The notes under the pieces are model-generated. The model saw only the letters and a list, made by a program, of their open reading frames with translations, had not been told where the DNA came from and searched no databases. Positions 18,900 to 27,460 of a stretch of 64,000 bases of DNA are shown piece by piece (the first letter of the stretch is position 1; each line of letters opens with the position of its first letter). Made by a program: the position numbers and the translations under genes. This DNA is from Streptococcus sanguinis. Its GTDB lineage: Bacteria > Bacillota > Bacilli > Lactobacillales > Streptococcaceae. Location: positions 134,348 through 198,347 of the forward strand of contig NZ_RJMV01000003.1 in the NCBI RefSeq assembly GCF_003943735.1, in the 5' to 3' direction.

Positions 18900-19838
18900 A
18901 TGAAACGCGCTTTAAAATTCTCAGCTTGCCTTAGCCTACTGGCCCTGGCCTTGTGTCTCTGGGCTTGTCAGTCTCAAAAAGAATCCAGTCCATCCAGTTC
19001 GTCGCAAGGCTTGAGAATTGTAACCAGCTTTTATCCTATCTACTCCATGGTCAAGGCTGTATCGGGTGATCTGAATGACGTGCGCATGATTCAGTCTAGT
19101 AGCGGTATTCATGATTTTGAGCCTTCGGCCAATGACGTGGCAGCCATCTATGATGCAGATGTCTTTGTCTATCACTCACGGACCTTGGAGTCCTGGGCTG
19201 GCGAGCTGAATCCTAGTCTCAAGAATTCCAAGGTTCAAGTTCTTGAGGCTTCCCAGGGAATGGAGCTGGATCGGGTTGCAGGCTTGGAAGATGTCCAGGC
19301 TGGAGAGGGAGTGGATGAGAAGACGCTCTATGACCCCCATACCTGGTTGGATCCTCAGAAGGCTGCGAAGGAAGCCCAGATTATCGCCGACAGACTGTCG
19401 GAGCTGGATAGCGACCATCGGGATACTTATCAGGCCAATGCTCGAAAATTTCAAGAAGAGGCCAAAGAGCTGACAGAACGCTATCAGGATATTTTTGATA
19501 AAGTGCCCAACAAAACCTTTGTCACCCAGCATACAGCCTTTTCTTATCTGGCCAAGCGCTTCGGGCTGACCCAGCTGGGTATTGCTGGTATTTCACCGGA
19601 GCAGGAGCCTAGTCCGCGTCAGCTGACAGAGATAGAAGACTTTGTCAAGGAGCACCAGGTGAAGACCATTTTTGTGGAAAGCAATGCTTCTTCTAAAGTG
19701 GCTCAAACCTTGGTCAAGGCGACCGGTGTACAAATCAAGGAGCTGAATCCTCTGGAAGCAGACCCAGCCAACCAACTATCTTATTTAGAAAATTTAGAAA
19801 AAAATCTAGCTGTTTTAGCTAAAGATTTGAAAGGATAA
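18900..19838 (+). CDS. adcAII: Zinc-binding lipoprotein AdcAII/Lmb-like
   Basis: This 312-residue solute-binding lipoprotein of the cluster A-I (ZnuA-like) family captures Zn(II) at the cell surface for the AdcCB transporter, which is not in this window. The signal peptide ends at LWAC. His71 (SGIHDFEP), His147 (DPHTWLD), His211 (TQHTAFSY) and Glu286 (NPLEADP) match in order and spacing the four zinc ligands of pneumococcal AdcAII (His66, His142, His206, Glu281), each shifted by five. There is no His-rich loop, unlike AdcA. The pht gene follows after 9 bp. AAGGAG overlaps the last AdcR half-site. Confidence 0.95.
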   Translation: MKRALKFSACLSLLALALCLWACQSQKESSPSSSSQGLRIVTSFYPIYSMVKAVSGDLNDVRMIQSSSGIHDFEPSANDVAAIYDADVFVYHSRTLESWAGELNPSLKNSKVQVLEASQGMELDRVAGLEDVQAGEGVDEKTLYDPHTWLDPQKAAKEAQIIADRLSELDSDHRDTYQANARKFQEEAKELTERYQDIFDKVPNKTFVTQHTAFSYLAKRFGLTQLGIAGISPEQEPSPRQLTEIEDFVKEHQVKTIFVESNASSKVAQTLVKATGVQIKELNPLEADPANQLSYLENLEKNLAVLAKDLKG

Positions 19839-19847
19839 AAGACAACC

Positions 19848-22800
19848 ATGAAAAAGAAATATTTCCTTGCTTCAGCGGCTGTATTAGCTCTCGGTCTTGG
19901 AACTTACGGGCTTATCCAATGGCAAACTCAGTCTCGAACTCAGACCAAAGATAACAAAGTAGCCTATATTGAGGACAAGACTTCGGGTGACAAGACGGAT
20001 AAAAATTTGACATCTGACCAAATCAATGATGAGGAAGGTATTGAAGCAGAGCAAATCGTCGTGAAAATCACAGATCAGGGCTATGTCACTTCCCATGGAG
20101 ACCATTATCATTACTTTGATGGAAAGGTGCCTTTTGATGCCATTATCAGCGAAGAGTTGATTATCCGAGATCCTAACTACACGCTGCAGGAAGCAGATAT
20201 TGTCAATGAGGTCAAGGATGGTTACATCATCAAGGTAGAGGGAAAGTATTATCTCTACCTCAAGGATGCCAAGCATACCAGCAATGTCCGCTCGGTAGAT
20301 GAGATTGCGCGGCAGAAGAAGCTGCATAAGACCAAGGAAGAAGGCGATAGCGGCAAATCTTCCACTACAAAATCAAGCAGGATTCGCGATTTCAGCCAGC
20401 CCAGCAAGTCCCTAGCTGCGGGAAAGACGGCCGCAGACCTTGCAGGAGTTTCTTATCAAGGCCAAGGGGGATACAGGACGGATGATGGTTATACGTTCAG
20501 TCCCTCTGACGTCATCGAGGATACTGGCGATGCATTTATCGTGCCACATGGCGGGCATTTTCACTATATTCCCAAGAGCGACTTGTCGCCAGCAGAATTG
20601 GCTGCGGCTCAGAGCTACTGGAATAGCAGGCGGGCTGACGGACGGGTGAATCCGCCTGACTACGGCAGGACAATAACTTCTTCCAACACATGGAATCAAA
20701 ATAGTGCTGGCAATCAGGGTAGGCTAGTCTCAAATCCGACTCCACAGCTGCCAAATCATTCAAAGATTGAGCAGCCAAGCCCTGGCTTAGCGGTTACTCA
20801 GCCGAATTCATCTAATCCGCTTCTGCCGTCTCAGCCATCCTTGCCAAGTCTGCTGCAGCAACTCTATGCCCTGCCTCAGTCTCAGCGCTATCATGAAGGG
20901 GACGGTGTGGTGTTTGACCCGCTGAAAATCAGCCGTCGGACAGAAAATGGGGTCGTTATACCCCACGGAGACCACCATCATTTCATTCCTTATGACAAGC
21001 TGTCAGACTTGGAAGCGAAGATTGCCCGCTTGATTCCTATTGGATATACTTACGAGCCGCTGGGCGATCCACTGCAAGCTTTGAAGCCTCAGCTACCATC
21101 ACAGCCTGATCACGACCATGGTTTTCATGCGGAGGCTGTCATTGGCAAGGACGACCAAGGCTATATGGTATCGCATGGAGACCATGCTCATTATTTTTAC
21201 AAGAAAGACTTGACTGCTGAACAGATTCAAGCAGCGGAACGGGTCTTGGCCAAGCAGCAGCCAGTAAAACCGTCTGTAGCAGTTAATGATGCTGAACGCT
21301 ATTCACGCGATGCCAGCGATGAGGAAAAGATTGCTTATATCTGCCAAACCTATGGTGTTCCCAAGGAAGCGGTTCGCATCTCAAATGGCTTCTTTGTCTT
21401 TAATAACCCTGACCAAGCCTATGATCCGACGCATATCCACCCCTATGCTGTTCGCAAGGAGCATGTCCGCATTCCTCTGGTAACGGGCAATGCAGAGCTG
21501 GACTTCATGAATGAGCTCTACACAACAGCCTTGCGCTCAGGTCTTTCGCCTTACAGTCTGCAGGTGGAAGATGGTCAGTTTGTCATTCCTCATGGCGACC
21601 ATAACCACTATATCAAGATTCAGTCCAAGGGCGCAGCAGAAGCCTTGAAAAATCGTCTGCCTCAGATTCAATCTAAGTATGAGCAGGGCGATTATGATGA
21701 GGCCGTTATTTTGCAAAAAGTAGAAAGCCTAAAAGCGGACAGTCAGCGTCTCTATGCCGATGATCCTCTTATGCAGCGGCGGATTGAGCTTGCTTTGGGG
21801 CAGTTCGTGGAAACCATGAAGAAGCTGCCTAGCAACTCAACTGCTGGCTACCTGAGCAGTCTGGATAACTTTGATAAGCAGTTTATCCATGTGGATCAGA
21901 CGGTCAAGCCAATCCAAGAGACCGAGCTAGACAAGACCTATCAAGGACTTTTGGAGAGAATGAACCGAATTGACACGGATAGCTATGGACTGAAGAAAGA
22001 TGTCTTGCTACAGCGTCTGCAAAATGCTTATGCTGGCCAGAATCAAGCTGAAATGGCAGAGCTAGGACAATTACTATCCGCTTTAGAAGATTATCATGAT
22101 CGGACAGGCGTCACAGCGGTTGATTATATTCGTTATTTCTACCAAGCTTTAGAGGATGGGCGTTTGAGCCCTGAGCTGCGCAGAAAAGCAGCTGGGCTGA
22201 CCTTGACACTCTATAAGTCTCAAGCCTTTATAGAAGCGACCAATCTCCAACAGCTTTTCCCTGCCCTCTATCAGACCAAGAAAGAGATTGCAGCAGCCCT
22301 TGCTAGCGGCCAGCCTTCTGCGTCCTCTGAAAAGACAGAGCTGGATCAGGGAGAGCCAGATCAGCCAACCTATAAGGCCATGATTTATGACTTTTTGAAG
22401 GGGATTTATGATGATTTTGGCACCTCGGATGATAGTGAGAAGAGTGCTCAAGCCCTTGTCTTTCTTGGAAAAGCGCAGGAATTGCTAGGAGAAGTAAAGG
22501 ACCAAAACAGCCGAGCAGACTATGCAGCTAGAATCTTAGAACTAGGCAAGGAATTAAAGAGTAGCAGCTCAGACAAGCAAGCTCTGCTGGCAGCAAGTCA
22601 GAAGCTTTTAGATCAGATGAGCCGAACCATTGTTGGACAAAAGGAAGAGCCGGCTAATACGGAAAATCAGGAAGTTTATCAGCAGCTTTATAATCTGCTC
22701 ATGTCTATCCATCAGTATTTGGAAAAGAATCAAGGAAGCGAGCAGCAATACCAGCAGCTGGACCAGCTTTTTGATAAGCTTGGACAGAGAGCTACAGACA

Positions 22801-23384
22801 AGAAAGAGCTGCTTAAGGAAATCCTGGCCTTCCAGCAGTCACTCGTCCATCCTGAGGGAACAAACGAGTCCGATTCTCAGCATAGGGAAGATGATGGCTA
22901 TCACTTTAATCTGCAGGACATGGTCGGAGCGGATGAGCAAGGCTATCGGGTAGCCCATCTGGACCACGAGCACTATATTTACAAGAAAGACTTGTCAGAA
23001 GCCGAGCGCCAAGCAGCGGATGCCTATGCGGTGCAAAAAGGCTTCCTGAAAGCACCGGCTGAACAGCCTTCTTCTGCTCAGTCAGCAAACAGCAGTGCTC
23101 CAGAAACTGCGCAAAATGGCAATTTACCTTCCGAATCTGCCACTAGAGAAGCAGCTCAAAACCAATCTGACAAACCAGCAGAAGCTTTGACAGCTGCAAA
23201 TCCAACTGGTCAATCAAGCTTAGCAGCGAGTTTTGGCATGACAGAGGAAGCATTCAACCAGAAATTGCAGGAGCTTTCTCAGCTCTACGGTGTCAGCCCA
23301 GAGACTTTCAGCTATAATGCAGCAACTAGAAGCATCAGCTTTACAGGAGCTGACGGCCAGCTGAAAATTGTTCAGATTAGCTAA
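19848..23384 (+). CDS. Polyhistidine triad surface protein (Pht family)
   Basis: This 1178-residue exported protein stores or hands zinc to AdcAII at the cell surface, as known for pneumococcal Pht proteins, and may bind complement factors. A signal-like N-terminal helix (residues 5-25) is followed by six HxxHxH triads: HGDHYH (83), HGGHFH (234), HGDHHH (373), HGDHAH (443), HGDHNH (582) and HLDHEH (1037). Between the fifth and sixth lie about 450 residues of helical, Q/E/L-rich sequence. The repeated DDGYxFxPxDV and IxxDLxxxE segments around the triads are family features. There is no lipobox or LPXTG. It is the second gene of the AdcR-controlled operon. At six triads and 1178 residues it is at the long end of the family. 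Confidence 0.93.
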   Translation: MKKKYFLASAAVLALGLGTYGLIQWQTQSRTQTKDNKVAYIEDKTSGDKTDKNLTSDQINDEEGIEAEQIVVKITDQGYVTSHGDHYHYFDGKVPFDAIISEELIIRDPNYTLQEADIVNEVKDGYIIKVEGKYYLYLKDAKHTSNVRSVDEIARQKKLHKTKEEGDSGKSSTTKSSRIRDFSQPSKSLAAGKTAADLAGVSYQGQGGYRTDDGYTFSPSDVIEDTGDAFIVPHGGHFHYIPKSDLSPAELAAAQSYWNSRRADGRVNPPDYGRTITSSNTWNQNSAGNQGRLVSNPTPQLPNHSKIEQPSPGLAVTQPNSSNPLLPSQPSLPSLLQQLYALPQSQRYHEGDGVVFDPLKISRRTENGVVIPHGDHHHFIPYDKLSDLEAKIARLIPIGYTYEPLGDPLQALKPQLPSQPDHDHGFHAEAVIGKDDQGYMVSHGDHAHYFYKKDLTAEQIQAAERVLAKQQPVKPSVAVNDAERYSRDASDEEKIAYICQTYGVPKEAVRISNGFFVFNNPDQAYDPTHIHPYAVRKEHVRIPLVTGNAELDFMNELYTTALRSGLSPYSLQVEDGQFVIPHGDHNHYIKIQSKGAAEALKNRLPQIQSKYEQGDYDEAVILQKVESLKADSQRLYADDPLMQRRIELALGQFVETMKKLPSNSTAGYLSSLDNFDKQFIHVDQTVKPIQETELDKTYQGLLERMNRIDTDSYGLKKDVLLQRLQNAYAGQNQAEMAELGQLLSALEDYHDRTGVTAVDYIRYFYQALEDGRLSPELRRKAAGLTLTLYKSQAFIEATNLQQLFPALYQTKKEIAAALASGQPSASSEKTELDQGEPDQPTYKAMIYDFLKGIYDDFGTSDDSEKSAQALVFLGKAQELLGEVKDQNSRADYAARILELGKELKSSSSDKQALLAASQKLLDQMSRTIVGQKEEPANTENQEVYQQLYNLLMSIHQYLEKNQGSEQQYQQLDQLFDKLGQRATDKKELLKEILAFQQSLVHPEGTNESDSQHREDDGYHFNLQDMVGADEQGYRVAHLDHEHYIYKKDLSEAERQAADAYAVQKGFLKAPAEQPSSAQSANSSAPETAQNGNLPSESATREAAQNQSDKPAEALTAANPTGQSSLAASFGMTEEAFNQKLQELSQLYGVSPETFSYNAATRSISFTGADGQLKIVQIS

Positions 23385-23411
23385 GCTTACATTTTGATGT
23401 AAAACAAGAAT

Positions 23412-23462
23412 AAAACGAATGATGAAGACCAAGCCAAGTCTAAGACCATCATTCGTTTTTGA
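23412..23462 (+). terminator. Rho-independent terminator after pht
   Basis: AAAACGAATGATG pairs with CATCATTCGTTTT (13 bp) around a 22-base loop, followed by T and GATTTT. Confidence 0.88.
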
Positions 23463-23538
23463 TTTTCACAAGCATATACTTATTTGATTGATATTGTGTT
23501 AAAATAAACAGAGACTGATAGATGAAAGGATTGTCATC

Positions 23539-24066
23539 ATGGCAGAAAAAGAACTACCCATCAAAGAATATCTTAGAGTAAAAAAAGAAGCTATTTATAG
23601 CCGCCTTATATTCTTGCTAACGGCCATTACAGGAGCTATTCTATCCTTTATTTTGGTCTATTCAAGATCTAGGAATCTAATCTTTGAAAATGTTTCAATT
23701 GGCTTAGTTGTGTTTGCAGGTATTGTTATATCAAGGCCGTATTGGACAAAAAAGAAACAATATGAGGCTCAGTATCCAGAATTGAAAGGTATATCTACAA
23801 GAGGTGCTGAAGCTTCTGGGAATTTTTGGGGAAGACATCTGATTGTATATCCAGCTATTCTTGTTTATATGGTTTGGGCCTTTTTCGCTTATTATCATCC
23901 TGTTCAAAATCAGGAAATAATAGATGTTGATCTTCCAGCGATTAGTACAGAAACTGAGTATAGTTTGGATTTTCCAAAATCGGATAGTTCAGCCAGCACT
24001 GGAGACAGTCAAGGCGACAATCAATCTGAGGCTTCGTCGGTCGGACAAAACGAAAGTGGGGAGTAG
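23539..24066 (+). CDS. Membrane protein, accessory-islet paralogue 1
   Basis: This 175-residue protein of unknown function is one of three diverged copies in this islet. Shared plan: an N-terminal EYLxxKKEA motif (here KEYLRVKKEA), two close hydrophobic helices (about 20-40 and 48-66), a basic loop with WTKKKQYEAQYPELKG, a third helix (about 105-123) ending in a YxPVQ-like segment, then a Ser/Asp/Glu-rich tail (SSASTGDSQGDNQSEASS). With the basic loop inside, the acidic tail would be outside. No domain name is recognised. It lies next to immunity-type genes, so a role in toxin resistance is conceivable but unproven. Confidence 0.7.
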   Translation: MAEKELPIKEYLRVKKEAIYSRLIFLLTAITGAILSFILVYSRSRNLIFENVSIGLVVFAGIVISRPYWTKKKQYEAQYPELKGISTRGAEASGNFWGRHLIVYPAILVYMVWAFFAYYHPVQNQEIIDVDLPAISTETEYSLDFPKSDSSASTGDSQGDNQSEASSVGQNESGE

Positions 24067-24174
24067 ACATAGATAAACTTATAATTTGAAAGTTGGATTA
24101 AGGTATTGATTTCTAAAAAAATTAAGAATATTTAAGTAGTGAAATTTGAAGCATAAAAAAGAAACGAGAGAAAA

Positions 24175-24780
24175 ATGACCAAAGAAGAATATTTAATTTT
24201 AAAGAAAGAAGCGAATCTCCGCTTGCTCTTCATCATATTGCTTGTGATTTTAGGAGCTGTTTTATCACTTGTTATGATTGCAAATCATTCTCCATATCAT
24301 AGTTTTATGTCTATTTTTACAATTACGATGTTTGGACTTAATTTTGGGTTTCTATTTCCTTGTTGGCAACGCAAAAAAGCAATCGAAGCTGAGCATCCTG
24401 ATTGGAAGAAAATTAAGGGAAAAGACATAAAGATTTTAGGCGAAAATCTTTTAAAATCTGTTTCGATATTTCTTGGCACGGGGCTTGTTCTCATTGTTTC
24501 TTTCTTTTCGCTTTATAGGCCAGTTGTGACAAAGCCATTTATTATCATTGATCCTAAAGTATATGAAAGCATTGAGAATCATGAGCCAGCCCAATCCTCA
24601 ACAGAGATATCAGAAGAATCGTCTGAACAGCAAAATACAGAAGCAACTTCTTCTTCATCGTCAGACAGCTCTGCTAATAGTAAAATCCCGAACAGTAGTA
24701 TGTTAAAAGAAGTTCAGAAGCAATTTCTCGAAGATCTTCATAAACAACGTGAGGAAGAAAATCAGAATAATAATCAATAA
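24175..24780 (+). CDS. Membrane protein, accessory-islet paralogue 2
   Basis: This is a 201-residue second member of the local family: KEEYLILKKEA at the N-terminus, hydrophobic segments at about 15-37, 42-62 and 100-120, the loop CWQRKKAIEAEHPDWKKIKG, FFSLYRPV after the third helix, and an acidic Ser-rich tail (STEISEESSEQ, SSSSSDSSANS). The HP[DE]WK loop and YRPV element are closer to paralogue 3 than to paralogue 1. It stands directly upstream of the PoNi-like gene. Low GC, unlike the flanking zinc genes. Confidence 0.7.
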   Translation: MTKEEYLILKKEANLRLLFIILLVILGAVLSLVMIANHSPYHSFMSIFTITMFGLNFGFLFPCWQRKKAIEAEHPDWKKIKGKDIKILGENLLKSVSIFLGTGLVLIVSFFSLYRPVVTKPFIIIDPKVYESIENHEPAQSSTEISEESSEQQNTEATSSSSSDSSANSKIPNSSMLKEVQKQFLEDLHKQREEENQNNNQ

Positions 24781-24847
24781 GGCTGTGAATAAGTTGAAAA
24801 TTCATTAACCTAAAAGAAGGTGAGATATGGCCGTAGGAGGATAATAA

Positions 24848-25594
24848 ATGACTTTTAGAGATACATTGACTACAAAAGATAAAATACTAAAGTTAATTGA
24901 TTTTGAAAAAAGAATAATAAATGAAAAGCAAAAAGAAATTAATGGTTTAATTAAGGATACGGAGGAAGGAGTTCAAAGATACAAGCTAACAAATGACGAA
25001 GTTATTGCAAATATCAAGGGGACGATTAATGTATTAACCGAAGAAATACTAGTTGCCACCTATACAGCTGGTTATCCTCTTGAAGATTTTAAGGAGGAAT
25101 ATATTAACTTTGTCAACAGTCTGCTTCCAGTTTGGCAGAGCAATTCTGGATATGATGAAATGCTTTGGGCTCTTTCCATTGGCATTCTTTTAGATATTGA
25201 TGAGGCAGCTTTTGATAAGTTGGTAGATTTGGTCAAAAAGGATGATCCAGAGGACTATTTGATTGATTATCTCATCCAGTCTCGTCATCCAGATTGGAAG
25301 ATTCGGATAAACTATAATTTTCCAAGGCCCTACGGCTTTACTCGGAAAATCATTGAAGAAGAGAATGCTGAACAGGCTCTCAAACTTCTCCAAGAATACT
25401 TGATAAAAAAATGGTATCAGGGAAGCAGAGATGAAGGTTGGTATGATTTGCATAAGCGGAATATTGATAATTATTATGGTTATTGGTCCTTTGAGTCAGG
25501 TGCCCTCTGCAAGCTCAAGGGCTTGGATTACAGGAAATTGGAAAGTGTTCAGTATTTCCCTTATGGTTTGGTTGCTGAGGGTGCAGAAGTCTAA
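24848..25594 (+). CDS. PoNi-like (DUF1910/DUF1911) immunity protein
   Basis: This 248-residue helical protein resembles PoNi-type immunity proteins, which neutralise PoNe DNase toxins delivered between bacteria. The N-terminal DUF1910-like part reads MTFRDTLTTKDKILKLIDFE with a helical E/K-rich continuation. The C-terminal DUF1911 signature is DNYYGYWSFESGALCKLKGL, followed by the YFPYGL element. AGGAGG precedes the ATG. No PoNe nuclease is present in the window, so it looks like an orphan immunity gene, and a decayed second copy lies 0.8 kb downstream. Family from recognition of the C-terminal motif; target inferred. Confidence 0.82.
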   Translation: MTFRDTLTTKDKILKLIDFEKRIINEKQKEINGLIKDTEEGVQRYKLTNDEVIANIKGTINVLTEEILVATYTAGYPLEDFKEEYINFVNSLLPVWQSNSGYDEMLWALSIGILLDIDEAAFDKLVDLVKKDDPEDYLIDYLIQSRHPDWKIRINYNFPRPYGFTRKIIEEENAEQALKLLQEYLIKKWYQGSRDEGWYDLHKRNIDNYYGYWSFESGALCKLKGLDYRKLESVQYFPYGLVAEGAEV

Positions 25595-25698
25595 AGTATA
25601 CTAAGAGATAATTAAGTGATAGCATTAACGATTTACAGAAATATTGACTATCTCTATTAAAAATTACAAATGAAACTAAAAATAAGGAAGGTTTTAAG

Positions 25699-26307
25699 AT
25701 GTCCCAAGAGAAATATTTACAGGTTAAAAAGGAGTATAGAATTCGTCTTGCTTTAGTGATTTTCCTTTTCATTTTATTTGCCATACTAGATTGTATGCTA
25801 ATAATTAGTTCTTCCAGATTTATCCCGCTTTTGGCAACAGCCATGGCGTCTGTCATACCAGTGAATCATTTTCTGCTTGTTCCTTTTTGGCAACAGAAAA
25901 AAGCGATGGAAGAAGAGCATCCTGAATGGAAAGATCTTAGTACAAAAGGAGTAAAGATTCCTACGGCTGAGGCTAATAAAAGGACATTAGCAGGTATCGG
26001 TGCAACTTTAGCTTTGCTTCTCTCCTTTGCAGTATTCTATAGACCTGTTCAGCAGCAGAAGATTAATTATAAAGAGCTAAATGATGCACTCAAGGCTAAT
26101 GAGGGAACATCTACCACATCAACATCTTCTATGTCTAATTCGTCAACTGCCATTGAAGAAAGAGCTCAAACGGAAAGCTCCAGTAGTGATAATAGTAACT
26201 CTCATTACCATATCCCTGGAGCTGATGACGAGACGATTAAGAAGGTGGTTGATAAATCCTTACAAGACTTGAGGCAGCAAAATTCTGGAGAACAGCAAGC
26301 AGAATAG
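25699..26307 (+). CDS. Membrane protein, accessory-islet paralogue 3
   Basis: This is a 202-residue third member of the family: EKYLQVKKEYRIR, helices at about 15-37, 42-62 and 98-118, loop FWQQKKAMEEEHPEWKDLSTKGVKI, then VFYRPVQQQKINYKELNDAL and a Ser/Thr/Glu-rich tail with SSSSDNSNSHYHIPG. The STKGVKI stretch recalls ISTRGAEA of paralogue 1, while HPEWK recalls paralogue 2. The order paralogue, paralogue, PoNi, paralogue, PoNi relic suggests unit duplication of membrane gene plus immunity gene. Confidence 0.7.
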   Translation: MSQEKYLQVKKEYRIRLALVIFLFILFAILDCMLIISSSRFIPLLATAMASVIPVNHFLLVPFWQQKKAMEEEHPEWKDLSTKGVKIPTAEANKRTLAGIGATLALLLSFAVFYRPVQQQKINYKELNDALKANEGTSTTSTSSMSNSSTAIEERAQTESSSSDNSNSHYHIPGADDETIKKVVDKSLQDLRQQNSGEQQAE

Positions 26308-26415
26308 AGAGGGGAGGAAGTTTTATCTCTTTCTACATTAGTGATATGCTATATCTAATAAAGAGAAAGGTTTCTCAGCAAAGCTATTTTCTAGATGCGA
26401 ATAAAGAAAATATAC

Positions 26416-26539
26416 ATGGAATTAAGAGATACATTTTCAAAAAGCTATTCAGGATTCTGAAGAGAGAATTCAAGAAATCGAACAATATGAGCAAAAGGGG
26501 ATTCAAAAGTTTTCTTTAGTTAATAAAATAAGATTTTAA
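26416..26539 (+). pseudogene. Relic of a second PoNi-like immunity gene
   Basis: MELRDTFSK (from 26416) resembles the MTFRDTLTT start of the PoNi-like gene at 24848. After a frame change the sequence from 26441 reads KAIQDSEERIQEIEQYEQ and then KGIQKFSLVNKI, similar to the EKRIINEKQKEINGLIK and EEGVQRYKLTNDEV region of that protein. It stops at 26537. About 200 C-terminal residues are missing. Confidence 0.65.
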
Positions 26540-26541
26540 TT

Positions 26542-26796
26542 ATGAAAAATAAATACATGAAATATATAGATAAATTACAAGATTTAATTGACTTAGAATA
26601 TCCGAGTCAGAAATTATATCCTGGAATCATACAGGATATCTACAACTTAACTGAACATATAGAACTAGAAGAAAATATCGATCAAATTAGTTTTTTTAGT
26701 TTAGCGAGACGATTTGTAGATGAAACAATGGATCATAAAAGTGAGATTTTAGTAGTCTTAAAACAATTGGAGAAAGAGTTAAAAAAAGAAAAATGA
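26542..26796 (+). CDS. Small hypothetical protein, 84 residues
   Basis: This 84-residue, charged, helical protein (MKNKYMKYIDKLQDLIDLEY ... LKQLEKELKKEK) starts just after the PoNi relic. No signal peptide or membrane helix. The weak ribosome-binding context (AATAAGATTTTAATT) and its setting among decayed genes leave open whether it is expressed. It may be a small immunity-type protein or a fragment; no family is recognised. Confidence 0.45.
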   Translation: MKNKYMKYIDKLQDLIDLEYPSQKLYPGIIQDIYNLTEHIELEENIDQISFFSLARRFVDETMDHKSEILVVLKQLEKELKKEK

Positions 26797-26908
26797 CGGA
26801 TAATATATTAATTGATTTGATAATGAATCTAAACTTCCAGATGATTATGTATCACCACTTAAGTAGAAAATGCCTGTCATGTGTTGAATACGTGGAGGGA
26901 TGATGGAT
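26797..26908 (+). pseudogene. Degenerate coding remnant
   Basis: Two protein-like segments lie in different frames: DNESKLPDDYVSPLK, ending at a stop, and VENACHVLNTWRDDG, one base out of phase and ending at the TAA near 26906. They look like pieces of one decayed gene. No intact frame links them. Confidence 0.4.
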
Positions 26909-27333
26909 AAATTATACATAGTGGTTGATGGAATTGAACATCAATACTTTGATTGTGATAGTACAGGATATTATTTGATTTCCTATGATCCTTTATCAGA
27001 GAATAATGGTTATAAATTATTTGATTCAGAGTTGAAACAATATAGAAAATACTTGACAGAAAAACAGGTTGAAAAAAATATAAAATTATAGATCATATTT
27101 GGTTTAATGAACAAAAATGGGATATTTTTCAACGAAGTGATGATAATTTAGATAAACCTAATTCATGGGTAACGATTGTTTCTGACGATATAGAATTTTT
27201 AAATAGAAATGGACTATGGAAGAAGGATAATTTAGTTGAAAGTAGGTATGGACATTTGTATTACTGTTCTTTACCAATCGAGGCAGAAAAGTTTTCTCTA
27301 ATTCGAACTAGAAAAATCTCCCTACATTGTTAA
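26900..27333 (+). pseudogene. Frameshifted hypothetical (putative immunity) gene
   Basis: A 63-residue frame from 26900 (MMDKLYIVVDGIEHQYFDCD...) ends early at 27091. The next frame continues coherent sequence (KIIDHIWFNEQKWDIFQRSD, then NSWVTIVSDDIEFLNRNG) to TAA at 27331. The break is at seven A (27072-27078); one extra A would give an uninterrupted protein of about 144 residues. It is either a real one-base loss or a sequencing error. The family is not recognised; its size and place among immunity genes suggest a small cytoplasmic immunity protein. Confidence 0.65.
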
Positions 27334-27460
27334 GATAGTAAGAAAGTAGTTTATGATGGAATCAGTTATTTTTACAATTACAAAAATTTAACACTATTGT
27401 TCAACAAATAGACCGAGTAATTATCTAGAATTGGGTTGAATAAATCAATGGAGTAAATAA

